Notes: a model not told the origin generated them from the sequence alone. A stretch of DNA of 64,000 nt from Pleurodeles waltl (GCF_031143425.1 NC_090440.1:1266149123-1266213122); one strand, 5' to 3'; counted from the first letter of the stretch, positions 36,946 through 49,300 are shown. Numbers and translations: made by a program.

Positions 36946-37409
36946 GGGGCAAATTTAAGAAAAGTGGCTCTGAAGCAAGTGCTCTCCTACCACCACCATT
37001 TGTGCACTGGCACAGGGTACAGGGCAATAGTATCAACATTATTTACGCTATTGATGATCTGTTCAGGTTTAGTGCCAAACCTTTGGCACTAACCCTGAAC
37101 AGTACACAGGGGCCTATTATAAATAATGGTGTGCCCCCTGTTAACGCCTGCTCTGAGCAAGCTTTAAAAATGGTGCAAAGAAATCTGTTAGATTCCTTTG
37201 CACCATTGTTTCAGCCCGCCTAACAGGGGAATGCCCCCATTGCATACACTAGTGCAGGCATAATGTGGAGCAAGGAATTACAAAGTGGTGCCATGCATGC
37301 ATTGCGTCGCTTTGTAAATCGGGCAGAGCAATTTTGCCCTCGTTGGGCCACATTAGCATAAAGCAAATGATGCTAATGAGGTGCAAAGAAGTCTTCTTAA
37401 TTCTGGGCC
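36946..37409. mobile_element. Harbinger-type MITE, 464 bp, same family as 33098-33639
   Basis: It starts GGGGCAAATTTAAGAAAAG and ends ATTCTGGGCC. It shares internal words with the 33098 element in the same order (ATAGTATCAACATTATTTACG, ATTACAAAGTGGTGCCATGC, TTGTAAAT). The flanks are TGA and TCA, so the 3-bp duplication is imperfect. Confidence 0.6.
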
Positions 37410-37827
37410 TCAGTACTTTAGCAGAACCTAACAGTCTAGGAGACCCTCACACCTTGGCAGGACACCAATTTGGAGTTTAAGAGATTGACAAATGGCCAAA
37501 AATAAGAAGTTATGTTTTATCTGCATTCAATTACAAGGCATTTTTGCATATGTTTTGGGTCACTAAAAAAACACAGGAATGAAAATGAATCCCAGGCATA
37601 GTCTCATCTATTATGGTGACTACAATTTATGTGTAATGTCTGACATTATGGAAAGGACAACACTCTGCATGTGCGGGAGCCAATAACATACTTCCTTTTT
37701 ATCTGTATATTATATGTATTCACTTGTAGTTCCTGTATAACTACAAAAACAAAATTAAAAGCAGTTTGAAATAATTTATTTATTTCATTTGAAAACCATT
37801 GATCATTTCATTGATGTAAAAACTCAC

Positions 37828-37920
37828 CTCTCGTAACAATACATCAATCATGAGTGGTGTATTTCTTCGGCATAGTGAAAAACGTAGAACTTTTTTAATT
37901 TGTTCCATTAGATGCCTTGC
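37828..37920 (-). CDS. Internal 93-bp coding exon of the unidentified host gene
   Basis: The acceptor TGTATTGTAG (37921-37924 on the complement) and the donor GAGAG followed by GTGAGT bound an exactly 93-base exon. Only one frame is open. It reads ARHLMEQIKKVLRFSLCRR then NTPLMIDVLLRE, so it is in phase 0 at both ends. The peptide looks like two amphipathic helices. It does not resemble any transposon protein in the window. The upstream candidate exon at 38604 also ends in phase 0 (GAT), which would join as FNEND-ARHLMEQ. The next exon downstream has not been found, since the terminal exon at 30443 needs a phase-1 partner. The gene itself is not recognised. Confidence 0.6.
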
Positions 37921-37995
37921 CTACAATACAAAACGATCATATACTAATGATTTTGGTTTTATAGATATGGTTTAATTGACAAAATAAGTCACTAA

Positions 37996-38569
37996 GGGGG
38001 TCATTCCGACCCCGGCGGGCGGCAGAAGCCGCCCGCCTGGCGGGAACCGCCAAAAGACCGTACCGCGGTCAAATGACCCGGCGGTCATTCTGACTTTCCC
38101 GCTGGGCCGGCGGGCGACCGCAAGAAGGCCGCCCGCCGGCCCAGCGGGAAAGCCCCTTCAACAATGAAGCCGGCTCCGAATGGTGCCGGCGGAGTTGAAG
38201 GGGTGCGACGGGTGCAGTGGCACCAGTCGCGATTTTCAGTGTCTGCACAGCAGACACTGAAAATCTTTATGGGGCCCCCAGGGGCCCCACAACACCCATT
38301 CCCGCCATCCTGTTCCTGGCGGTATTTACCGCCAGGCCCAGGATGGCGGGAAGGGGGTCGGAATCCCCATGGCGGTGCTGCAAGCAGCGCCGCCATGGCG
38401 GATTCCTTGGGCCAGGGGTAAACCGGCGGGAAACCGCCGGTTGCCCTTTTCTGACCGCGGCTTTACCGCCGCAGTCAGAATGGCCCTGGAAGCACCGCCA
38501 GCCTGTTGGCCGTGCTTCCGCGGTCCCCGGCCCTGGCGGTCATGGACCGCCAGGGTCGGAATGACCCCC
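37996..38569. mobile_element. GC-rich fold-back MITE, 574 bp, with TAA target duplication
   Basis: Ends GGGGGTCATTCCGACC and GGTCGGAATGACCCCC are perfect inverses, flanked by TAA on both sides (37993-37995, 38570-38572). The interior is a series of GC-rich hairpins, including GACGGGTGCAGTGGC-type spacers and CTTCCGCGGTCCCCGG. It shares its ends with the fold-back at 1068-2088. It lies only 75 bp from the 37828-37920 exon, at the acceptor side. Confidence 0.9.
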
Positions 38570-38603
38570 TAAGTGTGGTTGATGGGTTTAATATTTTACT
38601 CAC

Positions 38604-38690
38604 ATCATTCTCATTGAATATTGTCATTCTCATCTTCAATTCTTGTTTTAATTTTGGAATAAATGTAGGGTTTGAGAAAAGGAACATTCA
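38604..38690 (-). CDS. Candidate coding exon upstream of the 93-bp exon (5' edge uncertain)
   Basis: The frame ends with IPKLKQELKMRMTIFNEND directly before GTGAGT and is in phase 0, so it would join the 37828-37920 exon without a shift. The frame is closed upstream by TGA just before an ATG at 38685-38687. No strong acceptor is visible; ACAAG just before GAATTGAAG is the only nearby AG. The peptide is of the same helical, charged kind as the other two exons. It could also be chance, because the acceptor is weak. Confidence 0.35.
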
Positions 38691-39644
38691 GTTTGATTTC
38701 TTTTTACCTTTGATAACATTGTTGGCATATTCCTATTCATGACAAAAGACAATTTGACAATCAGAGAAGCATGTTTCTCTACTTTGACTACATTATCACA
38801 TGGCAAGTAGCTGAGAATGTTCTACATGTTCAGTTTCTGCTAATTAACCAACCCTACATATTTCAACTACAGTTGGTTCTACATTATTTAACATAGCGAA
38901 AAGGCTTATAAAGAATCTACTTTATTTACTATCACCACAATACACTAATATCATGATAAAGAGTACCCTTGGACTCTTGACTTAGCCATACATTCCAGAA
39001 GTAGGTTAGGAGTAAGATAACATATATATCTAACTCAGGATTAAGGGACTCATTGCAAGGCTGGCGGGCCTCCCGGTGGCCCACCAGCCCCCTGGAGAGC
39101 AGACCACCATGATCTCAGAGGTCTTCTCTGGTCAGCCCAGTGGGAAAGGTGCAGCAACATTGTTGCTGGTTCATAATAGACCCAGGGGCAATGCTGCTGC
39201 TTGCAGACAGTGCACATTTCAAGGGTGCTGAGCAGGGGGACCCCTGCACTTGTTTTCTGCCAGTCTTTTCATGGTCGGGAAAACGCCATATAAAGGGTGA
39301 CAGAAAACAAGGTTGTATTCAGCACAGCAAAAGTGTCAGCCTCCAAAAAATATGCTTGCTGGGTGCACCTGCTCAGTTCAATTATTCTCTACCCTAATGT
39401 TATTTTTTTACTACTTTCTACCCTGCTATTGCTTTCTAAAACTATGCACACATTGCCCTTTTAACCTATAGTCTCAGGTTGAATTACTGATTCACCCTGT
39501 TTCATGTGTCATACCTTCATTTTCAATTACCATACTTATAGGTTAACTACTCATTGTAATCGACCCTCTCCTGGTATTAACTTTCAGTACTGATTTACCT
39601 GTGTGATCTTACTTTTATTTCTATTCAAAATGCTACCTAACTAG
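38691..39644. other. No gene seen; possible fold-back start near 39042
   Basis: AT-rich host sequence. At 39042-39110 the words GGGACTCATTGCAAGGCTGG and GGCGGGCCTCCCGGTGGCCC resemble the left end of a further fold-back element, but no right end was found. Confidence 0.4.
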
Positions 39645-40297
39645 GCCCATAATTTAGATCTTTGTGGTGCAGCACAGCAGGTTTCCTTGGTGCACTGCCC
39701 TGTGTCACTGGCAAATGGCAGAACTACACTATATGTATCTAATATGTCACACTCCTGTCCTTCCCCTGCGCTGGTGCCTTTGTGGCAACCTAGCGCCAAG
39801 GCAGGCACTCTTGCACCATGGTGCAAGAGTGCCTCTGTTACAGGTAGGATTGTTGTTTTTCAGGAAGCTGCACCTTTCTGCCAAAAAAGAATCCTGAGAA
39901 GCATTTCACTCTTCTTTGTGTGCTGCATAGTGCAACATCCAGAGAGAGGAAAAAAGGGAGAAATAAACACATTTCTCCTTGTTACGCATCTCCTGGGTAG
40001 TCATAAGAGTTTGGTGCATTCCCAAATTAACAAGTCCTTGTAAAGATGGGAATGTGTCAAAATCCATGGGAGTTGCATGGGAACACCCACAACACTGCAC
40101 AGGAAATGTCTACGCAGGGAAGAGTAAGACAACTCAACAATTTGCACTGCATTGCCTTACTCTATATTTCTGAAGCCATTCAAAGCCATGCAACGTGGCT
40201 TTCCATGGGTTCAAAAACATGACTTAGTGGTTTGTGTCACACATGTACCACATTGCATGTTGTAAGCATGGCAAAACCCAATCATAAATATGCCCGG
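39645..40297. mobile_element. Probable Harbinger-type MITE, about 650 bp
   Basis: The left end GCCCATAATTTAGATC and the right end (reverse) CCGGGCATATTTATGATTG are loosely inverted, flanked by TAG on both sides (39642-39644, 40298-40300). The interior has the hairpin CACTCTTGCACCATGGTGCAAGAGTG. No coding frame. Confidence 0.5.
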
Positions 40298-40494
40298 TAG
40301 CGCCATGTTGCGGTCATTTATTCGCTTCATTGTCGTAGATTCTTATACTGACGGGTTTTAATCTCTCTCATTTTCCCACTGAGGGTAATTATGATGCCTG
40401 CTCTCCTATCTGCTCTGTTTACAACTTCACCTGATGAGGACCATTCAGACCTTCCTTCCGTCATGGTCTCTAAACTTCCAAATCTGCCTATTAA

Positions 40495-41398
40495 GGCCCT
40501 GATTTATAATTTTTAGTGCAAAACTGCACTAACGCAGTTTTGCACCAAAATGTTTAGCACCGGCTTCCACCACTTCTGTGCACCAGCTGGAAACCATATT
40601 TATGGAATGTGCAAGCCTGTGCAAAGGGTAGGCTAGTGTAAAAATAAATGACGTTAGTCGGGTGGGGCTGGCGATTTGAAAGAAGGGGGTTTTGCACCCA
40701 AAAATTATGTTAGGCAGGTTAGAGTAAAAAAAATGACTCAAACCCACCTAAGGTCATTTTCTGATGCAAATCCATCCATACCACATGACTCCTGTCTTAG
40801 AAAAGTCATGCCCACCACCACAATGGCCAGCACAGTGGACCATGGTCCCCTGGGCATGGCCATTGCACCCTGTGCCACATATCGGGCCCATTTTAGGGCC
40901 CCCTATAGCACTTTACAAAATAAAATAAAATACTTACCTGTACTTCCCTGGCATGGGGTCCCCCATCCTCTGCTTTCCTTCTGCTGTGGGTGGGGGTGTC
41001 CCTGGGGCCTGGGGAGGGAAACCGTGGGCTTATTCCATGGTATTCCACCATGGAAATAGGCCCACAGGTCCCGTAACGCCTGCCCTGTCCAAGCTGTTAA
41101 AAAATGGGGCAAAGCAAGCTTTGCCCCATTTTTTGACCCCTCCTCCCACCCGTGCACCATTTTTGGATGGAAGTATAAATATGGCATTAAGGCCATAGAG
41201 TCATTTTTTGCCTGGGAACGCTTACCTTGCATCTCATTAAGGCAAGGTAGGTTTTCACGTCCAATAAATGACTTTAATTCCATAAATTTGGTGCTAGACA
41301 GGTCTAGTGCCAAAGTATAAATATGGAGTTAGTTTTGCACCGAATTAGAGTTGAAAAAATTACGCTAATTCGGTGCAAACAGAGTATAAATATGCCCC
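40495..41398. mobile_element. Non-autonomous Harbinger element, 904 bp, related to Harbinger 2
   Basis: Flanked by TAA on both sides (40492-40494, 41399-41401). The right end read in reverse (GGGGCATATTTATACTCTG) matches the left end of Harbinger 2 (GAGGGCATATTTATACTCC). In the same reverse reading it keeps subterminal words of Harbinger 2 in order: CCTTGCCTTAATGAGATGCA, AAGGTAAGCGTT, CAAAAAATGACT, and CAGGGCAGGCGTTACG. The coding part is gone, so it is a deletion derivative of that family. Confidence 0.75.
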
Positions 41399-41401
41399 TA
41401 A

Positions 41402-41881
41402 GTTCTTATAAGCCATCGCTTTTTCACTTCTATGCTCACTGTACCTGCTTCTCTCATCTTGTTTGTAAAACTTTCATGTTCATCTAAATCTGTATTAGGG
41501 CTTCTAGCTCACTTGTTGATCTTTCTCTCTAGGCTAACCCTAGCACATGTCCTTGCTCTACCATCTATTATGTATGAATTTTTTTTTCTCTCACATTCGC
41601 TCTCTGAAAACCCAATTCTAACATTTCTTGTATGTTTCTGCATACTTGCACCACAAAGATGGCTATACTAACAATATTCCCTTTACAACAGCCTATAAAC
41701 ACATTTTTGTGGCACACCTTCTAAATGATGGCCTTGTGTTATTTTTCTCACCTCATGTCATGGCTTTCTTGAAAAAGGGACCTCTTGACAATGAAATCTC
41801 CTTTGTTTTTAATCATGCCTTTCGGCAAAGGTAATCTAACTTTCCCCCATGACCCCTACTTACAAAGCAATCCAGCATTAC
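41402..41881. other. No gene seen
   Basis: T-rich sequence with a few frames of about 70 codons (for example 41432-41671 on +) that are hydrophobic by composition only. Confidence 0.5.
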
Positions 41882-41886
41882 ACAAT

Positions 41887-44026
41887 TGTTAGAAATGGGG
41901 TCTTTGGTTGGCAGTCAGGTTACACCCTTTCAAAGCAACGACCCTCACTTTAGTCAGGGTAGCTTGGCACTGAGCAGTCAGGTTTAAGTTAGAAGGCAAT
42001 ATGTAAAGTATTTGTGTAATAAATCATGCAATAAAACAGTAGAATACCACAGAAATATACCTCACAGTGTTTAGAAAAATATATAATATTTATCTGATAA
42101 GATGCAGGTCAAAATGATTTAGATGCAATAAGTATATGTTGAAATATCACTGTCAAAATTATATAAAGTGTCTTTAGGCTCTTACAATGCAACAAGTGTC
42201 TCTTGCAAGCACAAAGTACCTGGTTTGTCTTCAAATTCGCCTCAAGGGACCACAGAGGAGGAGATGCGTGGAAAATGTGGAGGTGTGTGTCGATTTTTTT
42301 GGTGCACACAGACGATGCAACATTGAGTTTTTATGCAGGGCAGGCTTTGCGTCGATTTCCGGCACGTAAACTGGAATCCTCTTTGGGTTGCAGGTTTTTT
42401 GGATGCCTCTGGGATGATGCATTGAAATCTGGCACTCGTAGGATGAAGTCACAGGGGCTGTGTCGATACGGTGGCCGTTGCATGGAAATGTCTACTGCAC
42501 AGCAGGTGCTGAGTCGATTCTTCTCAGGAAGTCGGGCTGCATTGTTCCAGCATGGCTTTGCATCGATCTAGTGGGCTGTGCATCAAATTTCTGGTCCATA
42601 CACTGGCGCTGCATCGTTCTTCTCCTTGCGAAGTCGGGCTGCATCATTCCAGTTCGGCGTGCAGTGATTTTTTCACTGCAATGCAGGCTGTGTGTTGTTT
42701 CTTGCAGGCTGTGCATTGATTTTTGCCGCGTAGGGAGTTCTCTTGCAGGAATGAAGTTGTTTTGGTCATGAGACTTCAGGGAACAGGAGGCAAGCTCTAT
42801 CCAAGCCCTTGGAGCACAGTCAGAGAGCAGCAAGGCAGCAGCGCAACAGCAAGGCAGCAGTCCTTCTCAGAAAGCAGTCAGGTGAGTCCTTTGGGCAGCC
42901 AGGCAGTTCTTCTTGGCAGATTGTAGGTTCTGGTTCAGGGTTTCCTCTCCAGTGGTATCTTGTCCAGAAATGTCTGAGTTGGTAGGGTCAGAGACCCTGC
43001 TTAAATACCCAAATGTGCCTTTGAAGATGGGGAGACTTCAAAGAGTGGCTTAGAATTGCACAAGGTCCCCTTTCAGTTCTATCCTGTCTGCCAGGGTCAC
43101 AGTACGGGTGTGGCAGTCCTTTGTGTGAGGGCTGGCCACTGTCCTTTGACATGTAAGTGTCAGGCCCTCCACCCTCCCAGCCCAGGAAGACCCATTCAAT
43201 ATGCAGATGTATACAAGTGTGACTGAGCATCCTGTGTTTGGGGTTTGTCTGAGTGAATGCACAAGGGAGCTGTAAACTAAAACTACCCAGACATGGATTG
43301 TAAGGCACAGAAGGATTTAAGTGCAGAGAAATGCTCACTTTCTAAAAGTAGCATTTCAAAAGTAATAATATGAAATCCAACTTCACCAGTCAGCTGGATT
43401 TTGTATTACCATTCTGGCTATACTAAATATGACCTTGTTACTCCCTTCAGATCAGGAGCTACCACTCAAACAGTATATGAAGGGAGCCCCAATGTTAACC
43501 TATGAAGGGAGCAGGCCTCATATCAGTATAAAACAAATTTAGTTTTACACTACCAGGACATGTAAACTACACAGGTACATGTCCTGCCTTTTGTCTACAC
43601 AGCACCCTGCCCTATGGGTTACCTAGGGCCTACCTTAGGTGTTATTTATATGTAGAAAAAGGGGAGTTTTGGGATTGTCAAGTACTTTTAAATGCCAAGT
43701 CGAATTGACAGTGAAACTGCACACACAATGACAGGCCTGAGACATGGTTAAGGGGCTACTAATGTGCGTGGCGCAATCAGTTCTGCAAGCCCACTAGTAT
43801 CATTTAATCTACATCTGGGGCACATGTAGTGCACGTTACTAGGGACTTATAAGTAAATTAAATAAGCCAGTCATCATGTTTTAAGGGAGAGAGCATATGC
43901 ACTTTAGCACTGGTTAGCAGTGGTAAAGTGCACAGACTCCTAAAACCAGCAAAAACAGTGTTCAAAAAATAGAGGGAGGCAGGCAAAAAGCTAGGGGTGA
44001 CCACCCTAAGGCTGTCAGGTCTAATA
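41887..44026 (+). mobile_element. Solo LTR, 2,140 bp, with 5-bp target duplication
   Basis: It begins TGTTAGAAATGGGGTC and ends GGCTGTCAGGTCTAATA, so the short terminal inverted repeat TGTTAGA/TCTAA(C to T)A is visible. ACAAT flanks both sides (41882-41886, 44027-44031). That is the 5-bp duplication of an LTR retrotransposon. No internal genes or second LTR are present, so it is a solo LTR left by recombination. The middle part (42290-42730) contains many scattered GTCGATT/GCATCGAT words. Open frames inside have no family motif. Confidence 0.8.
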
Positions 44027-44031
44027 ACAAT

Positions 44032-44468
44032 GCTATGCAATTAAAAAAAAAACTATCTGTCTGCAATAGGCACATATCATTGCCTCCGGTATGGTTGGTT
44101 CCCTTCACTCATGAAGAAGGAAAGAGAAAGAGATTAACAATCTGTTTCGATAGCCTAAAATCTTCCCACTGATGATCCTTGCAGTTAAACAGCATAAGAG
44201 CATGGCAGAGGCAAATACTTTGTATATGTTTGACTTCAATGCTACCACAATATTGCATGCTCTTTATCTTTTTGTACAAGGCACCAGTGAAGACTGGATG
44301 GTGACGCTTATAAGGAATATTGTACCATAACTCTCTCTAATGACAGATATATGCTTAGCTGAGTCCTCCAGATCTATTCTCCTATTAGTTGCAGGCTTTT
44401 TTTTATATTGTCAGCACTAGGATTGTAGAGACGTGGTAGGCCTACCGGCATTGGCTGTGAGGGCATCC
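44032..44468. other. Target region of the L1 element, no gene seen
   Basis: About 440 bp that continues after the L1 insertion at 50337. A minus-strand reading shows a long, stop-interrupted stretch (KHISVIRESYGTIFLISVT), which hints at an older LINE, but no motif can be assigned. Confidence 0.35.
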
Positions 44469-44805
44469 AAAACACAAAGTCAAGGGGGCGTAGATTGACG
44501 TTGTTTGAAAATGGCCTCCTTTCGTGGAGCTCTGTGCCCGCAGCGAGAGTCGGGAGAGCCGGCTTGTGTCTCGGGCACATTTTCACAATCCTGCAGTGAA
44601 GAAAAGTTAGGGGAATATATATGGAATGCATTGTGCCCCTTAAATGACTTCAAAGGTATTTTTTATGCCCTTTTTGCTGATTTTCATGGCGGTCATTTGA
44701 GGAATTCTTTGCAACCGCAATTTAGTTTTTACCTTACAATTTTCTTTTTTACTTTATGCTTCGCTGCCTGAGGGATTCGTTTTGCACTTTTTGGCCTAAA
44801 AGTGT

Positions 44806-45792
44806 ATGTTTATGCTCTCTGTTCATCATACTCTCTTTTCTGAGGTGGGCAGATCTAGGAACCTTCAATCGACTACTAACAAAGTACAGAGCAATAAAAG
44901 TTCTGATAATATTCCTTCATCAAACTCTTTTGCTCCTTTGTCAAATATGGAAAGTACAGGAGCTACTTCCCTTGATGCTACACCTTCAACACCTGTTTCT
45001 CCCTCTACTCTTGTTAATTAAGCTTTGTCAAAGCTTCCAGTAATGGTTTTGATGTCCACGAATAAGAGAGCTAAAAAGGATCCTCCATCTCCTATTAAAG
45101 TTGTAGATACCATATCTATGGAGTTACTTCTTGAGGAAATAAGGGCGCTTAAACCATATATGGAAGATACAAATAAACAATTACAAATATTGGATGACAA
45201 ATGGTCTCTTGTGGAGAACAGAGTCTCTCGTGTGGAACGAAGAGTGAAAGTGCTTGAGGATTCCGTTGCATCTATTCAGTCTCTACAATCTAAAGTTACT
45301 ATGTTGAACAAGCATGCAGAGGAAATAGAAAATCGGAACCACAGAAATAATGTACGTATTTATGGTCTACCTGAAGGAATTGAAGGTTTGGACTCTTTAT
45401 ATTTCTTTCAATCATTTCTGCCCAAAATTCTGGACCTGCCTACTTCTCCTGCTTTGAATATACAAAGAGCGCATAGACTTGGTCATCCTTCACATTTGGC
45501 TTCGACGTCAAGGAAACCAAGAGGAATAATACTTTATTTTTTGGAGCATGTAGACTTGCTAAAGGTTCTCGGAGCAGCAAGAGCTAAAGGTCAGATCACA
45601 TGGTCAGGTTCCAATCTCTTTTTTGCTTAGGATTATGCTAAGTCGACAGCGGACAAATGAAAGAAATTTCTGGATATGCGTCCGGCATTAAAGTCGCTTA
45701 ATGCTCGGTATGGTCTCTTCCATCCATGTTTGTTCAAGGTGACTTACAATAATAAGACCACAACGTATGAAGATCCAGTATTACTTCAGTGA
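44806..45792 (+). pseudogene. L1 ORF1p-like RNA-binding protein with three in-frame stops
   Basis: One frame runs from an ATG at 44806 to 45792, broken only by TAA at 45019, TAG at 45628 and TGA near 45657. Domains in order: a Ser/Thr-rich N-terminus (VGRSRNLQSTTNKVQS); a coiled coil (VENRVSRVERRVKVLEDSV, VTMLNKHAEEIENRNHRNN); the RNA-recognition-like domain starting NVRIYGLPEGIEG; and a C-terminal domain visible after the second stop (FLDMRPALKSLNARYGLFHP). L1 ORF1p trimerises through the coiled coil and coats its own RNA. The length of about 328 codons is normal. Since the frame is otherwise intact, the damage consists of point changes only. Confidence 0.85.
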
Positions 45793-46387
45793 TTTATTGA
45801 TTTGTGTAGAGTTGAAACAATGGACCCTTCCAAAATATCATAGACTTGACTATTGTATTGATTTTTGCCTTTCTATTTGCTCTTATTTAATGATATGCCC
45901 ATTATTGGTTCATGTAATCTTAAGTGTGTTAGATTATCTAAGGGATTTGAATGTTTCCTATGTTCCTCTCTTTTTAGATCTTCATTCATTATTGCATCTG
46001 TCTTTTGTGGTAGCAACCTGTGTGGCTGGGTCTCTCTTCCCTTCTGTATCTGCAGTCGTGAAGTGATAGTTGCGTCATGTTCCCTTTGTGGTTTCACCAC
46101 CCTCATGTTGTTTTTGTCTTCTAGGTGTGTTTTTATTACTTGTTCTGTGTTTTCTGTAGTTTTCATATTTCCTTCTATATTATATTCTGTTCATTTTCTT
46201 TAACTTCATCTACTCTGCTTTTACTATTTTGTCCTCCTTTTCTTTTCTTATTTCTATTTTGTCATGTTCATAGTTCTATTATTCTATTTCTGCACATCAA
46301 ATGCTTTCTTTTTGTTCAATGTCTCCATACTAATGAGTGGTTTATATGCATTAATTTAATGGTCATATCACTTAATCTTTATATTAA

Positions 46388-49300
46388 ATGACAATTAGAT
46401 TTCTTTCATGGAATGTTAAAGGTTTGGGATCCCCAATAAAGTGTCAAAGAGTTTTAACACATTTTTTAAAATTGAGAGCTCATATTGTCCTGGTGCAAGA
46501 GACTCATATAACAGGTGATGAGGTGGCCAAACTTAAAAAACAATGGGTGGGTCATGTTTTTGCATCTCAGGGTACGGGGAAGAGAAATGGGGTTACTATA
46601 CTGTGTCATAAAGCTTTGAACATTTCTGATTTTTCTCACGATTTTGATGAGCAGGATAGATGGGTTATAGTTTCAATGAACATTAATAAAGTACCTTTAA
46701 CCATATTTAATGTTTATGCTCCAACCCAACCTGATAAATCTTTTTCGAATGAAGTATTAGCTAAGTTAATGACTCCTTCTGATACATATTTGATTTTTGG
46801 AGGAGATTGTAATATGGTTATGGATTATTTTCTTGATTTTAAATCCAATTCTATGTTTGTACCATTCACCATATTTTCACAGTTTACCTCCATGATTAAA
46901 TAAAGAGCATTAACGGATGTTTGGATATTGTGTAACCCCACATTACAGGAATTTTCCTTTTTTTCTCCAGTAGTTTCTTCCCAATCTAGGATTGATTATT
47001 TATTTGTCTCACAGCATCTTGTACAACACGTTTTGAGTTCAGAAATTGGTTCCATATTAATCTCGGATCATGCTCCAGTGAGTTTGGATCTTTATCTTAT
47101 TGCACATAATCAGCCAAGTAACATATGTGGATTTAATAATTCATTACTTCTCAATGCTAATTTTACTCAGCTTTTTGAGCAGTTTGTCACACAATTCTTT
47201 GTAGAAAATGATACCCCTCAGCTATCCAATAAAAGGAAAACAGCTAGCAAAAAATGACTTAATTTAATGGATCGTATCAAACAATTAGAAAACCTATATT
47301 ACTCTTCCAAGTCTACAAGTTGTCTTAGTGAATTACTTAAAGCTAAATTTACTTTCAATAAAAACTCGAGTGATGTTGCTAATTCTTATCTTTTTAGTCC
47401 AGTGCTAAGTATTATGGGGGCCAAAATAAATCAGGAAAACGTCTAGCAAACTTTCTTAAAATTAAAAAATATAGAACAAAGATAGATCTATTTATAACTC
47501 TTCCCATTTTTTATTACATAAGAATGAAGACATTTTGGATGAATTTGTTAATTTCGTCACACAGTTATGTACTTCTGATTCTGTTCACATGCAGGATCTT
47601 ATTGATCAATACTTGTCGACCATTAATCCACCTGTACTTCCCTCCTCTGAATTTTCTGCTCTTGATAATGGTATTTCTATTAAAGACATTGTCAATGCAT
47701 TAAATCTTATTTAAAAAGGTAAAGCTCCAGGCCCAGATGGCTTTACTATTGAATTATGAATTCCAAGATTATTTAAACATTTTACATATTCTGTTAATGC
47801 AAAATCCTCTGGAGGGTCTTTTAAAGAGGCTTTAATAGTTCTTATACCAAAAGATAACAAAGATCCAAAGTTTTGTAAGAATGAAAGACCTATATCTCTA
47901 GTGAATTTGGATTATAAAAGTGTTGCTAAAATTAATGCTATACCTTTGGAATTTAGTCTCCCTAAGTTAATTGTAAAGAACAGTCTGGCTTTATTAAAGA
48001 ACTCTTATTATCAGACAACATACGCTTATTTTTTAATATTTTCAGTACGTCTGTGATGTATAAGGATTCTCTCTCTGCAATTTGTCTAGATGCTGAAAAA
48101 GCTTTTGATCGTGTTAATTGGTTCTTTATTTTTTCAACGCTTTCATGGTTTGGCTTTGGAACTAAATTCTTAACTCTTATCTTATTATTGTATTCTTCTC
48201 CTAAGGCTCTTTTTTTTAAATTGTGTCATATCTCCCTCATTCTCACTTCATAGAGGAGTTCGTCAGGGATGTCCTTTTTCACCGTTTTTATTTGTCCTTG
48301 CCTTAGAACTCTTTTTATTAAAACTAAAGCTAATCCAAATCTACATGGTTTCCAGTTTGGGGAAGCACAAATACAATTTTCGGCTCATGCTGATGATATC
48401 TTACTGTTTATGTTAAATCCGAAATCTTCACTTCCTTCTTTTCTTTTCAAAGTACAGAATTTTGCTTCTATTTCAGGGTATAAGTTAAATAAAGATACGT
48501 GTGAAAATCTCCCTTTAAATAAATGTTACCTTCCTTGTGATTTTAAATCTTAAATTTTTCACTGGAACAATGATAAAATTAAATATCTAGGTCTTTGGTT
48601 TAAATCTTCTTTTAAAGATACAATGTATTGTAATTCTTTGCAATTATTTTCTATCCTTGATTCTCTGCTATCTAAATGGAACCCTTTATTTTTATCCTGT
48701 GGGGTAGATTAGATTTTCCTAAGATGATGTTACTTCCTGTAATTCTCTTTTATTTATCAAATATTCCAATTAATATTCCAAATACCTACTTTAAGAGGCT
48801 GAATTATATTCTAACCAAATTCTTATGGAATAGTAAGAGGCCCAGAATATCCCTCCACAAATTGATGAGACCTAAAATCTACAGAGGGTTTAATTTTCCG
48901 AATCTTCGCTCTTATGATATCACTTTTTCTCCTAAGCAAGCTTCATGTTTATTGACTGAAGGTGTTTCTGCTTTTTTATTGATATGGGGTGAAGTTGATA
49001 AGTTTTACCTTTCTGGAGGTATTAACTCTGTTAAATAAACAATCATCTATCTCCCTCCCGATTTTGAAAAATTCATGCAGAATTCTGCAGCCTATTTTTG
49101 CTTCATACAATGGAGATAGAGTGCAATTTCTAAATTTGTCAATTTGGTACAACAAACTCATCAAGTTGAATAATAGAGCCCTCTACTGGAAATTGTGTCA
49201 TTTGAAGAGTTTAGGATGGGTACATCAACTATTTGAAAATGATTCCCCTTTTTCTTTTGAACAGGCACAATTTCTTTTATCGTTTCCATCCTCTTTAATA

